From positions 347,369 to 411,368 of the forward strand of contig CAWKFA010000014.1 in assembly GCA_963848825.1 (NCBI GenBank): a DNA stretch of 64,000 nt, written 5' to 3'. The position numbers and the translations under genes are program-made. The notes beneath the pieces were generated by a model, which saw only the letters and a list, made by a program, of their open reading frames with translations, did not search any database and had not been told where the DNA came from. Below, piece after piece: positions 1 to 9,888 of this stretch. The DNA comes from CAVVSQ01 sp963848825 (GTDB taxonomy: Bacteria; Planctomycetota; Planctomycetia; Gemmatales; Gemmataceae). Within the stretch, counting starts at the first letter, position 1. The number at the start of each line of letters is the position of its first letter.

Positions 1-431
1 GTCGCCGACCGTGCTGAGCTCGGGAATCTTGGTCCTACTTCAGGGCCCATCGCCGCCATTGTGGGTTCGGCTGCGTACGACGAGGCCATCTCTGAGCGCG
101 TACCGACAGGCCCGGCATCGCTCGGGATTAACGAGGATGCACTGCCTGCGCAGGCAGGTCAGGCCATCGAGCAACCACGAAGCCGTCCGGTTCGCCGCTT
201 GTTCTCCACACTCGGCTACTTTTGCCAAGCGACGGTGACGTTGATGGTTTTCCAGGCTTTGAGATCGACCCGTTTTGGGCGGAAATCGCCGCCACACGAG
301 CTCAAAATAGGCGTGGGCGAAAGTGCGGACATGCCCGCGTGAAAAGACCTTGCTGGTGTCGCTGCGCTAATGCCGTCCAGGCCAAAGTCGTGCTTCAAAG
401 CCCGTCTTTTCTTCGCCAGATGCGGCGGTGA
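1..431. other. Left edge, no convincing gene
   Basis: Several short open frames overlap here on both strands. None shows a recognisable domain, a ribosome binding site or a composition that stands out. The stretch probably holds the upstream region of the beta-helix gene and the remains of whatever lies to the left of the window. Confidence 0.4.
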
Positions 432-3400
432 GTGTATAATTCACGCACTTGTCACGTCTATATATTAGTGGGCCTGCCCCCAAGGACCGATAGGACTGTT
501 TTGCTTCCTTGTCTGCATCCAGGTCCGATAGCCTTTCATTTCAAGGTGAACAATGTTGTTTCCGCGATTTCTCCAGGACATTTTGCGGGCGCGCAAAAGA
601 GAAAAACCAGGTCCAAACGGTACCAACCCGTGCTGGAGGCTCTGGAATGCCGTTACACTCCCGCGGTAGGTACCGCGTTCAATGGCGGGGTTTTGTCCGT
701 ATCGATGAATCCCGGAGACGACGTGCACATTTCCGTGGAAAACGACGGCGGTATTGATGTCAGCCACCGCATCAATTCCGGCGGTGGAGTTCCCACGACC
801 ATTGCTGACCTCGTCGACCAGAGGGGGGTAACTTCGATTGTCGTGACACAAGCCGGGGGCAAAGTTGCCACGGGTGTCGTGCCCGGTTTGACTTTTGAAG
901 GTGCCAACCTTTTTCCGCAGCTTGTGACCACCACGGATGTCGCCACAGTCAACGTCGCGCAAGCAATCATCGGGGCTGTGTCCGGCAATGCCGTTATCGT
1001 CAATGTCAGCAGCTCCGGCACGATTCAAAATGGCGTCGATCTGGCGCAGGTAGGGGGTACGCTACACGTCGCCGCCGGGACCTATGTCGCTCCAGTGGTC
1101 GTCAACAAAACGCTGACTCTGGACGGCGCCAATGCGGGCGTCGATGCCCGGGGCCGGCCAACGCATGCTGAGAGCAACGTTGAAGTGGCCGGCGTGGCGT
1201 TCACTCTGGCCGCCGATAACATTGTTTTGGACGGTTTTACCATCGGGAACGGGACCAATCTTCCCGGGAACAGTACCGGAGTGGTGACTTCGCCCTCTTT
1301 TGCCGGCTACCGGATACGCAATAACGTCATCGAAAATGAGGGCGCTGGCCTGTCATTGGGCTCGGACATAACATTTTCGCAGCAAGTGAGCGGCGCTGAG
1401 CAGACCATTGTGGAAATGAATCTGCTCACGGGCAACGGCACAGGCGTGACCGTCAATCAGAAACTCGGCTACATGCTCCTGGATAACAACACGTTTGCCG
1501 GGACCCAAATTGCCATTAATCTTAACGGCGGTACGGGCGTCACGATCACCAACAACTCTTTTCAAAACGGCAACAACGTTCAGTTAGAGAATGTCAGCGT
1601 TAGCACCGTGAGCAACAACCAATTCGCGGGCAGCTCGCCGGGCCCGGCCGGCTCCACGCCAACTGCCCTGATTCTGGCCGGTGGCGACTCGAACATTGGC
1701 ATTTCAGGTAACACCTTCATCGATCGTGGCTGGCAGGACATCCAAGTTGCCAATGGCGGGCTCGGTTTCGGCCCCAATGCCTCAATCTCGATTGAGGCCA
1801 ACACCATCAATCAGGATGTCGGCCTGCTCGCGGGCGGCCCAGTTGCGGCAATGATCGACCTCAACGGCACGGAAGGCACAGCGCGTCGTGGATCGCAATA
1901 TCGTTTCCTTTTCGGGACAATCCAACGTTGCGTCTGCGGCAACCTGGCCCCACCGCGTCTTCGCCTTGCAGATCGAAGGATCAACGACGACGACCGTCAA
2001 TGTGACAAACAATGAATTCGCCGGTAATCAAGCGCTTATTGCCGGCGGCGTGCTGTCCCAGGGCTATAGCAGCGGCATTCACCTGATGAACTTCCTGGCG
2101 ACCGGTTCAGTCGTCAATATTCGGAATAATAACATCAATGGGTTCGTATTTGGTGTTCACGGCGAAGGGGTGGTCAGCGGCACGGAGATTCACGTCAATT
2201 TCAATAATTTGACGGGGAACTCCAACGAAGCCGTGCTTAACGTCCCGCCCTTTATTGCTAACCCCGACGTTATCGGCGTGGGCCAGCCGCCTTTCGCGCC
2301 GCCGGTGCAGCCGCCGCCGGATGTGTTCGATCTCCAGGACAATTGGTGGGACGCCTTGACACCCGCAGCGATTGCCGCGCTCATTTCGGGGAACCCGACG
2401 CCAACAGCCTGGCTTACCAGCGGTATTGATACGAACCCCTTTTTGACGGGGTTCCAGCCAGACCTGGATCTGGTTGCATTTTCTACCGGGGCCGTCAATC
2501 AGGCGCCTGTGCTGGCGCCTATCGGCGACCAGAGCATCTTTCGCAATAGTGGCTCCCTGTCGCTCACATTGACCGCCAGCGAAGTGAACTCCGTCGGCGG
2601 AATGGTCAGCAACCCGCCACCACTCACCTACAATGCGTTTTTAGCAACCGCCATGGCATTTCAACTCGATCAGCAGTTGCAACTCAATCTCGATGCCGGC
2701 GGTGTTTACACGAATTGCTTCCGGGCCGGTGAGAAGTGGCTGCGCGGGCTCAACAATCAATTTGGCAATCCCTGGTACTACATCCTCCCTGGCGGCCAGC
2801 TTTATGCCTGGGACGGCAGCCATCGCGCTTCGGGCATGCAAGTGGGAACGCTTACACCGACCTACAACGCCCATCCCAACCTGCTCTACCAGGCGGCGAC
2901 CCCTGTCCCGGTGGGCCTTCAAGTGAGCGGCAACGCGCTGGCGATTAACCCGGGCACCTTTGCCGGTACTTTCGAGATTGTTATCCAGGCGAGCGACGGC
3001 AACTTGACGAGCACAAAATCTCTTACCGTAACCGTCATTAACCGTGCGCCGCAAATCACGCCAACCGCCCCTCAAACGTTGGCCGCCGGTCAAAACCAAC
3101 TTGTCATCCCGATCATCGCCACGGATCCCGACAACGACCCTCTCTCCTCTACTGCCGTTGCCGGAAATGCCGGGGTTATTCTCAAGCAAACCTACCAATT
3201 GGTTTTTGCTGGCTCCCTTTATAGTAACTACGGTGGCGCCCACGAGGAATGGCTACAGGGCGCCGTAAATTCGTATGGCAATACCTGGTATTTCATCAAG
3301 CCCAGCGGCCAGTTCTTTGCGTGGGATGGCACAATTCTTAAGGCCACGGGTACGCTGTTGGACACCGTGGACCCTGTCTATTATGTTCGCCCCGATTTGA

Positions 3401-3813
3401 TCTACAACGGCCAGCCGCAGAGCTTGCCTTATGCCCTGAGCCAGAGCCTAAACCTGCGCTTTACAGGAAACTACTATCAAAATTACGGCAAAGCCGGCGA
3501 AAAGTGGCTCACGGGCAATGTAAACCAGTATGGAAATTCGTGGTACTTCTTGCTGCCAGGTGGTCAGCTTTATGCATGGAACGGCGCCCGCAATCAAGCC
3601 GCGGGCACTTTGATCGCTTCCCTGGACGTCAGCCTCTACAACCAGCCACAGCTCCTTTACGCGGCTCAATCGAACGCCGTCACCGTCACCATGGCCGGTA
3701 ACAATCTCACCATTAGTCGCGCGGCGGGCTTCACTGGCAATATCGACGTCGCTGTCTTCGTCTCCGATGGCTTTGCCACAGTTACCGACCATTTTAGAGT
3801 CTCGCTACTTTGA
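432..3813 (+). CDS. Secreted right-handed beta-helix repeat protein (frameshifted)
   Basis: Large secreted or surface protein of about 1,120 residues; its function is not known. The first frame (to 2015) has a basic leader followed by LEALECRYTPA at about residues 68-78, a form of the LExLExR motif found near the N-terminus of many planctomycete exported proteins. A parallel beta-helix with Asn-rich rungs (NNTF, NNSF, NNQF) follows. The frame must change at about 1875-1887, because the same beta-helix (NNEFAGNQ, NNNINGF) continues in the frame of 1888-3813. The C-terminal half holds Ig/cadherin-like segments (APIGDQSIFRNSG, TVINRAPQITP) and three copies of a unit of about 100 residues with the core GEKWLxGxxNxYGNxWYF then GGQLYAW (near 2725-2820, 3225-3330, 3475-3590). 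The start is uncertain: GTG at 432 or GTG at 546, neither with a strong ribosome binding site. Confidence 0.7.
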
Positions 3814-3998
3814 GGAACGATGGCAATCCAGTCCGTCCGGTACTTGTAGCGAACTCACCACGATCGAATACGTTGCCAACCAGCCGAGAGTTGTAGGCCA
3901 AAAATGGCCAGGTCCTCAGCAAACAGCAATCGTTTTTGCCAGTGAGGAAACCAGGAGCTTTCCTATAATTAGAAAAACCATCGACAGGAGATAATGAC

Positions 3999-4361
3999 AT
4001 GCCGACGCTTATTCCTCAGCCCACCCGGATCGAAGCAGCGGGCAACAGGCCGAAGCTGATCGATGAGTACATTGGTCGGGTGAACTCTCGGCACGGAGAG
4101 GTGAGTATCGCCCACATGCGCAGTCCTGGCGGGTGGATCGAGCCGGGGCAGGCTCCTGAATTTGAAGAGTTCACCATCGTCTTGAAAGGAATGCTACGCG
4201 TCACCCACCGCGGCGGAGTTCTCGATGTTCAAGCCGGCCAGGCGGTCGTGAGCCATAAAGGCGAGTGGGTCCAATACAGCACTCCTGACCCTGACGGCGC
4301 GGAGTACATCGCGGTTTGTTTGCCCGCCTTTGCGCCCGGCACGGTGCACCGGGACTCATGA
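3999..4361 (+). CDS. Small cupin-domain protein
   Basis: A protein of 120 residues with a single cupin barrel. The segment WIEPGQAPEFEEFTIVLKG followed by LDVQAGQAVVSHKGEWVQYS matches the two conserved cupin motifs. The usual histidine pair of motif 1 is absent, so a classical metal site is doubtful. The ATG is preceded by a good Shine-Dalgarno (GACAGGAGATAATGAC). The gene stands alone; the next gene is convergent and ends 6 bases downstream. Substrate and role cannot be read from the sequence. Confidence 0.8.
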   Translation: MPTLIPQPTRIEAAGNRPKLIDEYIGRVNSRHGEVSIAHMRSPGGWIEPGQAPEFEEFTIVLKGMLRVTHRGGVLDVQAGQAVVSHKGEWVQYSTPDPDGAEYIAVCLPAFAPGTVHRDS

Positions 4362-4366
4362 CGATC

Positions 4367-5209
4367 TTAGGGTAGGCGCTGGTCGTAACGGACATAGCGG
4401 AATTTGGATTGCTTGTAGACTTCATCGACGAGCGCGAACAGGTCGGGGTCGTATTCTTTGAGCTTCTCGCGGGTGTTGGCGCCGAACTGGGGCCGCATAC
4501 AGTCGAAATATGCCTGCGCCGCCTCCGCCCAGTATTCGCTGGGATTTTCCATCACATAGGTCCCCTTCCACAGCCCGGCGGCCTTCGCACGATCATAGGC
4601 GGCACGAAGGCGGGTATTGAAGGTGGGATCGACAACGCGCAACCCCTGCTGATGGATGGCGTGGTTGAACTCGTGGATCAGGATGTTTTCCTGCCGGTAG
4701 CGGTCCCCTTTGAGGGTGAGCAGGTTCTCTTCGCCGCAACTGGAGAGCTTGCCACCCATGCCCCGAGCCCGCTTGTCCCAGTATTCCTTGTCCCAGGTGC
4801 GTTGTTCGGGCACGTCCGTGGTCATTTCGGTCGGGGCCATCACCATGAAACGGCAACCCGCTTTTATCATGGCCTTGAGGATGTCGTCCCGCTGGCCAAG
4901 TAGGTTGTCGATGAGATAGCGTGCCTCGAACAGGGCAGCGTCGGAGACTTTGGCCGAGCTCAGAATCGAAAAGCCTTTGTAGTCGAGGTGCTTTTTATAA
5001 AAGTCGGTGTCGAGCTTATATTTCTTGATGACTTCTTCGGGGATGGGGGTCACCCTGGCTTCGGCATCCTTCTTCACCTCTTCGGATTGCGGGTAGGCCT
5101 GGGTGGACGCGGCACCCAGGAAAATGCTGCCGGCCAGGGCAATGACAACAAATCTTGCCGCGCCGAGGCCTTTGCTTGGTTTTCGCCTCAACCACGATAT
5201 GTCGGGCAT
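4367..5209 (-). CDS. Exported HExxH zinc-metalloprotease-like protein
   Basis: About 280 residues from the chosen ATG at 5209, which has GGGAG 8 bases upstream; an in-frame start at 5305 would add an unlikely arginine-rich extension. The N-terminus is a signal peptide (basic residues, then a hydrophobic stretch ending near ASTQAYPQ). The core contains ILIHEFNHAIH, a HExxH zinc site, and about 60 residues later NPSEYWAEAAQAYFD, where a glutamate could be the third ligand as in gluzincins. It therefore probably acts outside the cytoplasm as a metallopeptidase. The family is not identified further, and no propeptide or sorting domain is visible. It converges with the cupin gene. Confidence 0.7.
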   Translation of the reverse strand: MPDISWLRRKPSKGLGAARFVVIALAGSIFLGAASTQAYPQSEEVKKDAEARVTPIPEEVIKKYKLDTDFYKKHLDYKGFSILSSAKVSDAALFEARYLIDNLLGQRDDILKAMIKAGCRFMVMAPTEMTTDVPEQRTWDKEYWDKRARGMGGKLSSCGEENLLTLKGDRYRQENILIHEFNHAIHQQGLRVVDPTFNTRLRAAYDRAKAAGLWKGTYVMENPSEYWAEAAQAYFDCMRPQFGANTREKLKEYDPDLFALVDEVYKQSKFRYVRYDQRLP

Positions 5210-5320
5210 GGAAAAGCTCCCGCGCGAAGGTGTTCGGCCGTGAATTCTTGGGTGCATCCTACAATAGTGCCCGCGGAGGGCGAGAGCAAGCGCGGATGCC
5301 CGCAAGTGGTCGTTAAGGGA

Positions 5321-6940
5321 TCAGGAATGCATTCCCTGGTTCAATGAATACCACTGACGAAGCTGTCCTTCGCACCGGGGAAGGGACCACCGTGCCAGAA
5401 GAAGTGCGACTGTTCCGCAGACAAGCGGCCCGACCATCCAAGTTCCGGGGGTAGTACCGGTCAGCGGCAGAGAAATGCTTCCCGGGGGCAATAATCCCGC
5501 CAGAAAGAAACAGCCATTCTTGACAAGAATGAACGTGACCAGCGGCAAGCCAAGGGTAAGCCCAAGGCCCAAGGAATTGGCCTGCATGCCCCTGGAAAAT
5601 GCCCAAAATCCCAAAACGAAATACAAACCCCACAGGATCACCCCGGCGGCCATGCTGGCGAATACCTGCGCCCAGGTGAACTGATCCGCTATCAAGCCGG
5701 CGCCCCATAGCATCAGCGCCGTCGCGAAGTAACCGCGCCCGCGTGTCCAGGCCGCTCGCGCGGAGGCGTGCCAGTAGGCCGCTCCATCCAAGCCGGTCAG
5801 GAGTAAAAGTTCCAGTCGGCGGCAGCGTTCCAACGGGCTGCTGTCCCAAACGCCATATTGAAACGCGGCCGGGACAGCGGCCAGCAGCACGAGCGCGGTC
5901 GCCAGCGCGGGAATACCGCCCATGGTATCGAACATCACGAAAACCTGGCGGCCCAACCAGCTCGGCCAGGTTTCTCGCCAAATGGTGTAAGTCGCATACA
6001 AAAATGCGAAGCCGCCAGCCAACCAGAGATTAATGCGTCCCGAATATTTGGTCACGCGTTTCACCGCCCACCAAGCCAAGGGGGAGTCGCCCACGCTCCC
6101 ACGCGCCCGTTTGCCCTCAAGAAATACGGGAGAATAATGCTCCTCCCGAAAATGATTTTGCAGCCGCCAGGCGCCTCGGATCAGCAGGCCGATGCCAAGC
6201 AAAAGACCTACTTCGCTTATCCAGAGAACACGGGGCCACGACCAGGCTGGAAACTGTTCCATGGCGAGTTTCATCACACCAAAGGGATTGTCTTCATGAA
6301 AGGACCGCACCATATTCAGCAACCAGCGGCTCACGGCGGGTGGCAGTTCGGCCAGCCAGATCGGCAGGTTCTCGGCAGCCAGTACGCCGACCAAGAGGTA
6401 AAAAACCACTCCCGCGATGGCGAGCCGTTCGCCCCAGCGCCGCACCCAGGGAGACTCATAGGCCCAAGCGGTAAGCCCCAGCCCAGCGACGCTGCCCCAA
6501 ACGAAGGGCATGACGAGCAAGACCACCACGTCTTCCGCGAACAGGGCCCCTTCGCTGAAAAGCATAATCAGCAGCGGTAGGCCCGCCAGGGTGACCAGGG
6601 CCAGCCTGGCCAAGCCGACCGAAGCTTCCGCGAGAAATACCAGCCCTGGCCGTAACGGACTGACAAGCAGAAACTCAAGTGCCTGGCTTTTGGGTAGCTG
6701 CGTGAGCCGCCAGCCAATCAGGAGGGCCCCTTCGACAATTCCGGCGACCAGGAGTACGTTTCCCAACACGAGCGGTTTTTGCAGCGTGCCGCCGAGAGCC
6801 ATGCCGCCGATCGTCGCGCCAAGAAGAACAAGGTGTGCGCCAACGAGATAACGAAAGGTCTGTTGCCTTGCGGGCGTAACCGCGGCGAGACGAAAGAAAG
6901 GCGCAAAGAACATAAGGCGTCGTCCTTGTTTCCGCGGCAC
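5321..6940 (-). CDS. Multi-pass inner membrane protein, possibly ABC-2-type permease
   Basis: A protein of 539 residues with about 11-12 hydrophobic segments in two groups, separated by a charged cytoplasmic-looking stretch around residues 265-300 (REEHYSPVFLEGKRARG). An alternative start is MFFAPFF at 6913. The N-terminal segment RQQTFRYLVGAHL and the phrase LEFLLVSPLRPG resemble membrane subunits of ABC-2 exporters, whose loops often mention the transporter interface in this way, but no ATPase gene lies beside it. Function is therefore open. It reads toward the metalloprotease gene with a 111-base gap and may be cotranscribed with it. Confidence 0.65.
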   Translation of the reverse strand: MPRKQGRRLMFFAPFFRLAAVTPARQQTFRYLVGAHLVLLGATIGGMALGGTLQKPLVLGNVLLVAGIVEGALLIGWRLTQLPKSQALEFLLVSPLRPGLVFLAEASVGLARLALVTLAGLPLLIMLFSEGALFAEDVVVLLVMPFVWGSVAGLGLTAWAYESPWVRRWGERLAIAGVVFYLLVGVLAAENLPIWLAELPPAVSRWLLNMVRSFHEDNPFGVMKLAMEQFPAWSWPRVLWISEVGLLLGIGLLIRGAWRLQNHFREEHYSPVFLEGKRARGSVGDSPLAWWAVKRVTKYSGRINLWLAGGFAFLYATYTIWRETWPSWLGRQVFVMFDTMGGIPALATALVLLAAVPAAFQYGVWDSSPLERCRRLELLLLTGLDGAAYWHASARAAWTRGRGYFATALMLWGAGLIADQFTWAQVFASMAAGVILWGLYFVLGFWAFSRGMQANSLGLGLTLGLPLVTFILVKNGCFFLAGLLPPGSISLPLTGTTPGTWMVGPLVCGTVALLLARWSLPRCEGQLRQWYSLNQGMHS

Positions 6941-7101
6941 TCGGGAAAGGAGGGCAACGGGCTCTTATCCTCCAATAACCTGGAGGCCGGTCGAAATTCG
7001 CTGTTATAATCTAGCTCACATTTGACGTGATTGCCGGCGCCGGCTGGCTTTACGCCCAGGAGTAGGAACGGACGGGATCGAGACAAAGGGTTACCGCCCC
7101 G

Positions 7102-8666
7102 TTACTTGCCCTTTACCCCAAGATCGAGAGATTGCAAGAAAGTGCGGGCGACTTCCGCTTCGGAGCGCTTTTCTACCGCGACTTGATAGTTCAGCCGCCG
7201 CATGGCCTGGTCGTCGATCTTGCCTTCAAGACGCTGCAGGGTGACGGCTATTGCGGGATATCGATCCAAGATAGCAGCCCGCGCAACGGGGCGGCGTGGT
7301 AACTGGGGAAGTAGCCAAGATCGTCCTCGAGCACGACGAGATTGAATTCCTGGATCTGCCAGTCGGTGGCGAAACCGATGACGAGGTCCGCCTTGTTTCC
7401 TTCCAGTGCCTTGTACAGCAAATTGGGGCTTATCTGCCGGGGTGCCTCGTCGAAGCGCAACTCGTATTTTTTCACCAATCCCTGCCAACCATCGGGGCGT
7501 GAAAGGAAACTCAGGTCCACGACAACGCGAAGCCCTGGGGCATTCCGCAAATCGCTGATCTTGCGCAACCCCATCTTTTTAGCCAGCTCCTGAGTCACAC
7601 AGGGAGCATACGTATTATTCAGACCGAACGCCCCCAACAGGATAAGGCCGTGCCGCCGGCGCATTTCCGTCCGGACCAAATTGGTGATCGTGGATTTGTC
7701 GTCGGGCACGGGAAGATCAAGGGCTTCCTTGCTCGTTAAAAGGTTGCCGGTGTATTCGGGATAAAGATCAATTTCGCCGTTGACAGCGGCCTTGAGAATG
7801 ACGCTGGTGCCGAGATTGGCGACGACCTCCACGCGCAGGGTTGTATGCGCCTCCAGCGCCTGCTTGACGATTTCCGCGAGGATCTGCCCTTCGGTGAAAT
7901 CCTTCGCTCCCACCAGAACGTCGGCCCGGCGCGGTTGCCAGGCATTGGAGGCCAGGCCATAGCAAGCGTACAGCGAGAGGATCACGATGACGCCGCCGCC
8001 GATCGACATGCCCAGACCGCTCCTCCGGGCCGACAGCCAGGCGATCCCGCCCAGGCCCCAGAACAGGAGAAGGGTGAGGATCAGCACCGGCATGGCGCCT
8101 AACCAGATCAGCCCATTATCGCCGCGCGACAGGCCGCTCAAAATGAAATCACCCAGGCCGCCCGCCCCGATCAAGGCGCTGACAACGATGATCCCGCTGG
8201 CGTAAACGGCCGCGGTGCGGACCCCCGCCAATATCACGGGGAGGGCGAGGGGCAACTCCACCTGCCATAGAACTTGCCTTCCGGTCATGCCCATGCCGCG
8301 CGCAGCGTCCCGGACCGAGGGGGAGACCTGCGTGATCCCGACGTACGTATTTATGACCACCGGAAAAAGGCAGTAGATCACGGCCACCACCAGCGCCGGT
8401 GTCTGGCCGATGCCGAGAAAGGGCAGCAGCAAGGCCAGAAGCACCAGACTCGGAATCGTCTGCAGCATCACGAGCACGGCGAGGACGGGGGCCGCCAGGC
8501 GCGGCAGGCGCGTTAGCAAGATGCCGACGGGAATGCCGGCGCTCAGGGCCAACCCCAGCGCCCGCATGGTCAACGACAGAAACAGGAGCGCCTGCGGACC
8601 AAAGGCCTCCTGGTTTCGTTCCCAGGCGTTTACCAGGTCATGAAAAAAAAGGGCGGCAAACATCAT
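7102..8666 (-). CDS. egtU: EgtU-like importer: fused permease and substrate-binding domain (frameshifted)
   Basis: Residues 1 to about 225 form a BPD-type ABC permease of the glycine betaine/choline class (IPVGILLTRLP, DAARGMGMTGRQVLWQVELPLALPVILAG). Residues from about 240 form a type-II solute-binding domain (LVGAKDFTEGQILAEIVKQ, LYPEYTGNLL). The frame ending at 7248 stops inside the last lobe. The conserved end (AAILDRYPAIAVTLQRLEG ... VARTFLQSLDLGVKGK) continues in the frame that stops at 7102, so one frameshift lies near 7280. The start overlaps the ATPase gene stop by 4 bases. Permease-binder fusions of this kind include the known ergothioneine importer EgtU and several betaine/choline carriers. 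Because egtB and egtD lie 1.2 kb away in divergent orientation, ergothioneine is the preferred substrate; this is inference. Confidence 0.75.
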
Positions 8667-9647
8667 CTCTTCTCCGCCGGCGGACGCAGATCGCCCAAGA
8701 TGCGCGCGAGCAACGTCTTGGCGGAAAACGTTCGTGCCGGTTGGCGGTCCACCGTGACCGTGTCCCCTTCCTGGGAGTCCGCCAGCGCCAGCAATACCTG
8801 CCCGATTGACACGTTTCCCGCCAGCGCCAGCGAACGCAAGGAGGGAGCCTGGGGCGTCAACTCGTCAAGGAATTGCTCGAGTTTCAAGCCGCCGAGAGCC
8901 AATTCCTGTGCGCGACTGCCGAGAAACGCCCGCACCCGGTCATTGGCGGGATGCATGAGGAGATCACGCAACGTGCCCCGTTGAGCAAGACGCCCGGTGT
9001 CCAGAACCACAATCTCGTCAGCTAGTTTGCCAGCCTCGGCGATGTCATGCGTCACGAGGACCACGGTTTTGCGGAGCCGGCTATTGAGCCGGAGGAATTC
9101 GTCCTGAATGGCTTCGCGAGTCCCCGGATCGAGGGCGCCGAAGGGCTCATCCATAAGAAGAAGGTCGGGGTCGGCGGCTACCGCCCGGGCCACGCCGACA
9201 CGCTGCCTTTGTCCGCCAGAAAGCTCCGCAGGCATGTCGCCGGCCAAATTGTTCCTGCGGCAGTCCTACCATCTCAAGGACTTCGCCGACGCGTTGGCGC
9301 GCCCGCCGCCGGTCCCAGCCGAGAAGCCGGGGAACCAGTTCCACATTGCGCGACACGTCCACGTGGGGAAATAGGCCTGCTTCCTGGATAATATAGCCGA
9401 TGGAACGCCGCAGCGATTCGGGACGCTCGTGGCGAACATCCCGGCCGCGCACCAGCACGCTTCCCGAGGTCGCATCTTCCAGGCGGTTCATCAGGTGCAA
9501 GCTCGTCGTTTTCCCGCAACCGCTCGGCCCCAGCAGAGCGACCACGCGCCCGGTGGGAATTTGCAAGGTCAAGTCAGCGACCGCCCGGGTGCCGTTGGGA
9601 AAGACCTTGCTCACTTCGCGCAACTCGACCGCCAGAGGTTCCTTCAT
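8663..9647 (-). CDS. egtV: EgtV-like ABC transporter ATPase (frameshifted)
   Basis: Energises the adjacent permease-binder fusion. Walker A (GPSGCGKTT), Q-loop (YIIQEAGLFPHV), signature LSGGQRQR, Walker B (LLLMDEPFGALDP) and the switch histidine (VLVTHD) are all present, but in two frames: 9647 to about 9240, then about 9247 to 8663. A one-base indel near 9240 joins MVGLPQEQF to GDMPAELSGG. The C-terminal 80 residues after the nucleotide-binding domain resemble a degenerate regulatory region like the CBS tails of OpuA/EgtV ATPases. The ATG at 9647 follows GGGGAG. The gene heads a two-gene operon. Confidence 0.78.
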
Positions 9648-9737
9648 GACCGTCTCCCCTGACCAGTCTTAGGGAGTGCCTCATGCCAAGGGAATGGCAA
9701 GTCCCTAAAAAAAAGGGATGCAGCCTCGGGGCTTCGT

Positions 9738-9842
9738 TAGCAGCCCGTTGAAAAAGGGGTCAGACCCCTTCAATACGCTGCAAAACGTTGAAAACTCTGG
9801 TGCCTTCAAGGGGGTCTGACCCCTTTTTCAACGGGCTGTTAG
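9738..9842. repeat. Palindromic repeat element, copy 1
   Basis: Two arms of about 33 bases form a near-perfect inverted repeat around a 39-base centre. Each arm itself contains a short palindrome, GGGGTC-A-GACCCC, flanked by a run of A or T and by AGCCCGTTG or its complement. Close relatives lie at 54795-54896 and 56440-56542, and the central spacers are also similar, so this is a dispersed element rather than a private terminator. It sits in the divergent gap between egtV and egtB. Confidence 0.85.
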
Positions 9843-9888
9843 TGTGTTGGAACTCGGTTTGCAAGGGTTTCGCCACTAGCACTTAGAA

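Noticed and set aside
4409..4903. 164-residue plus-strand frame opposite the metalloprotease
   Set aside because: Shadow of a well-supported gene with a HExxH motif and signal peptide; no domain of its own.
9738..9842. Ordinary intrinsic terminator or operator for the ergothioneine genes
   Set aside because: It lies between divergent genes and has two relatives near 55-56 kb with similar centres, so it is better explained as a dispersed element.
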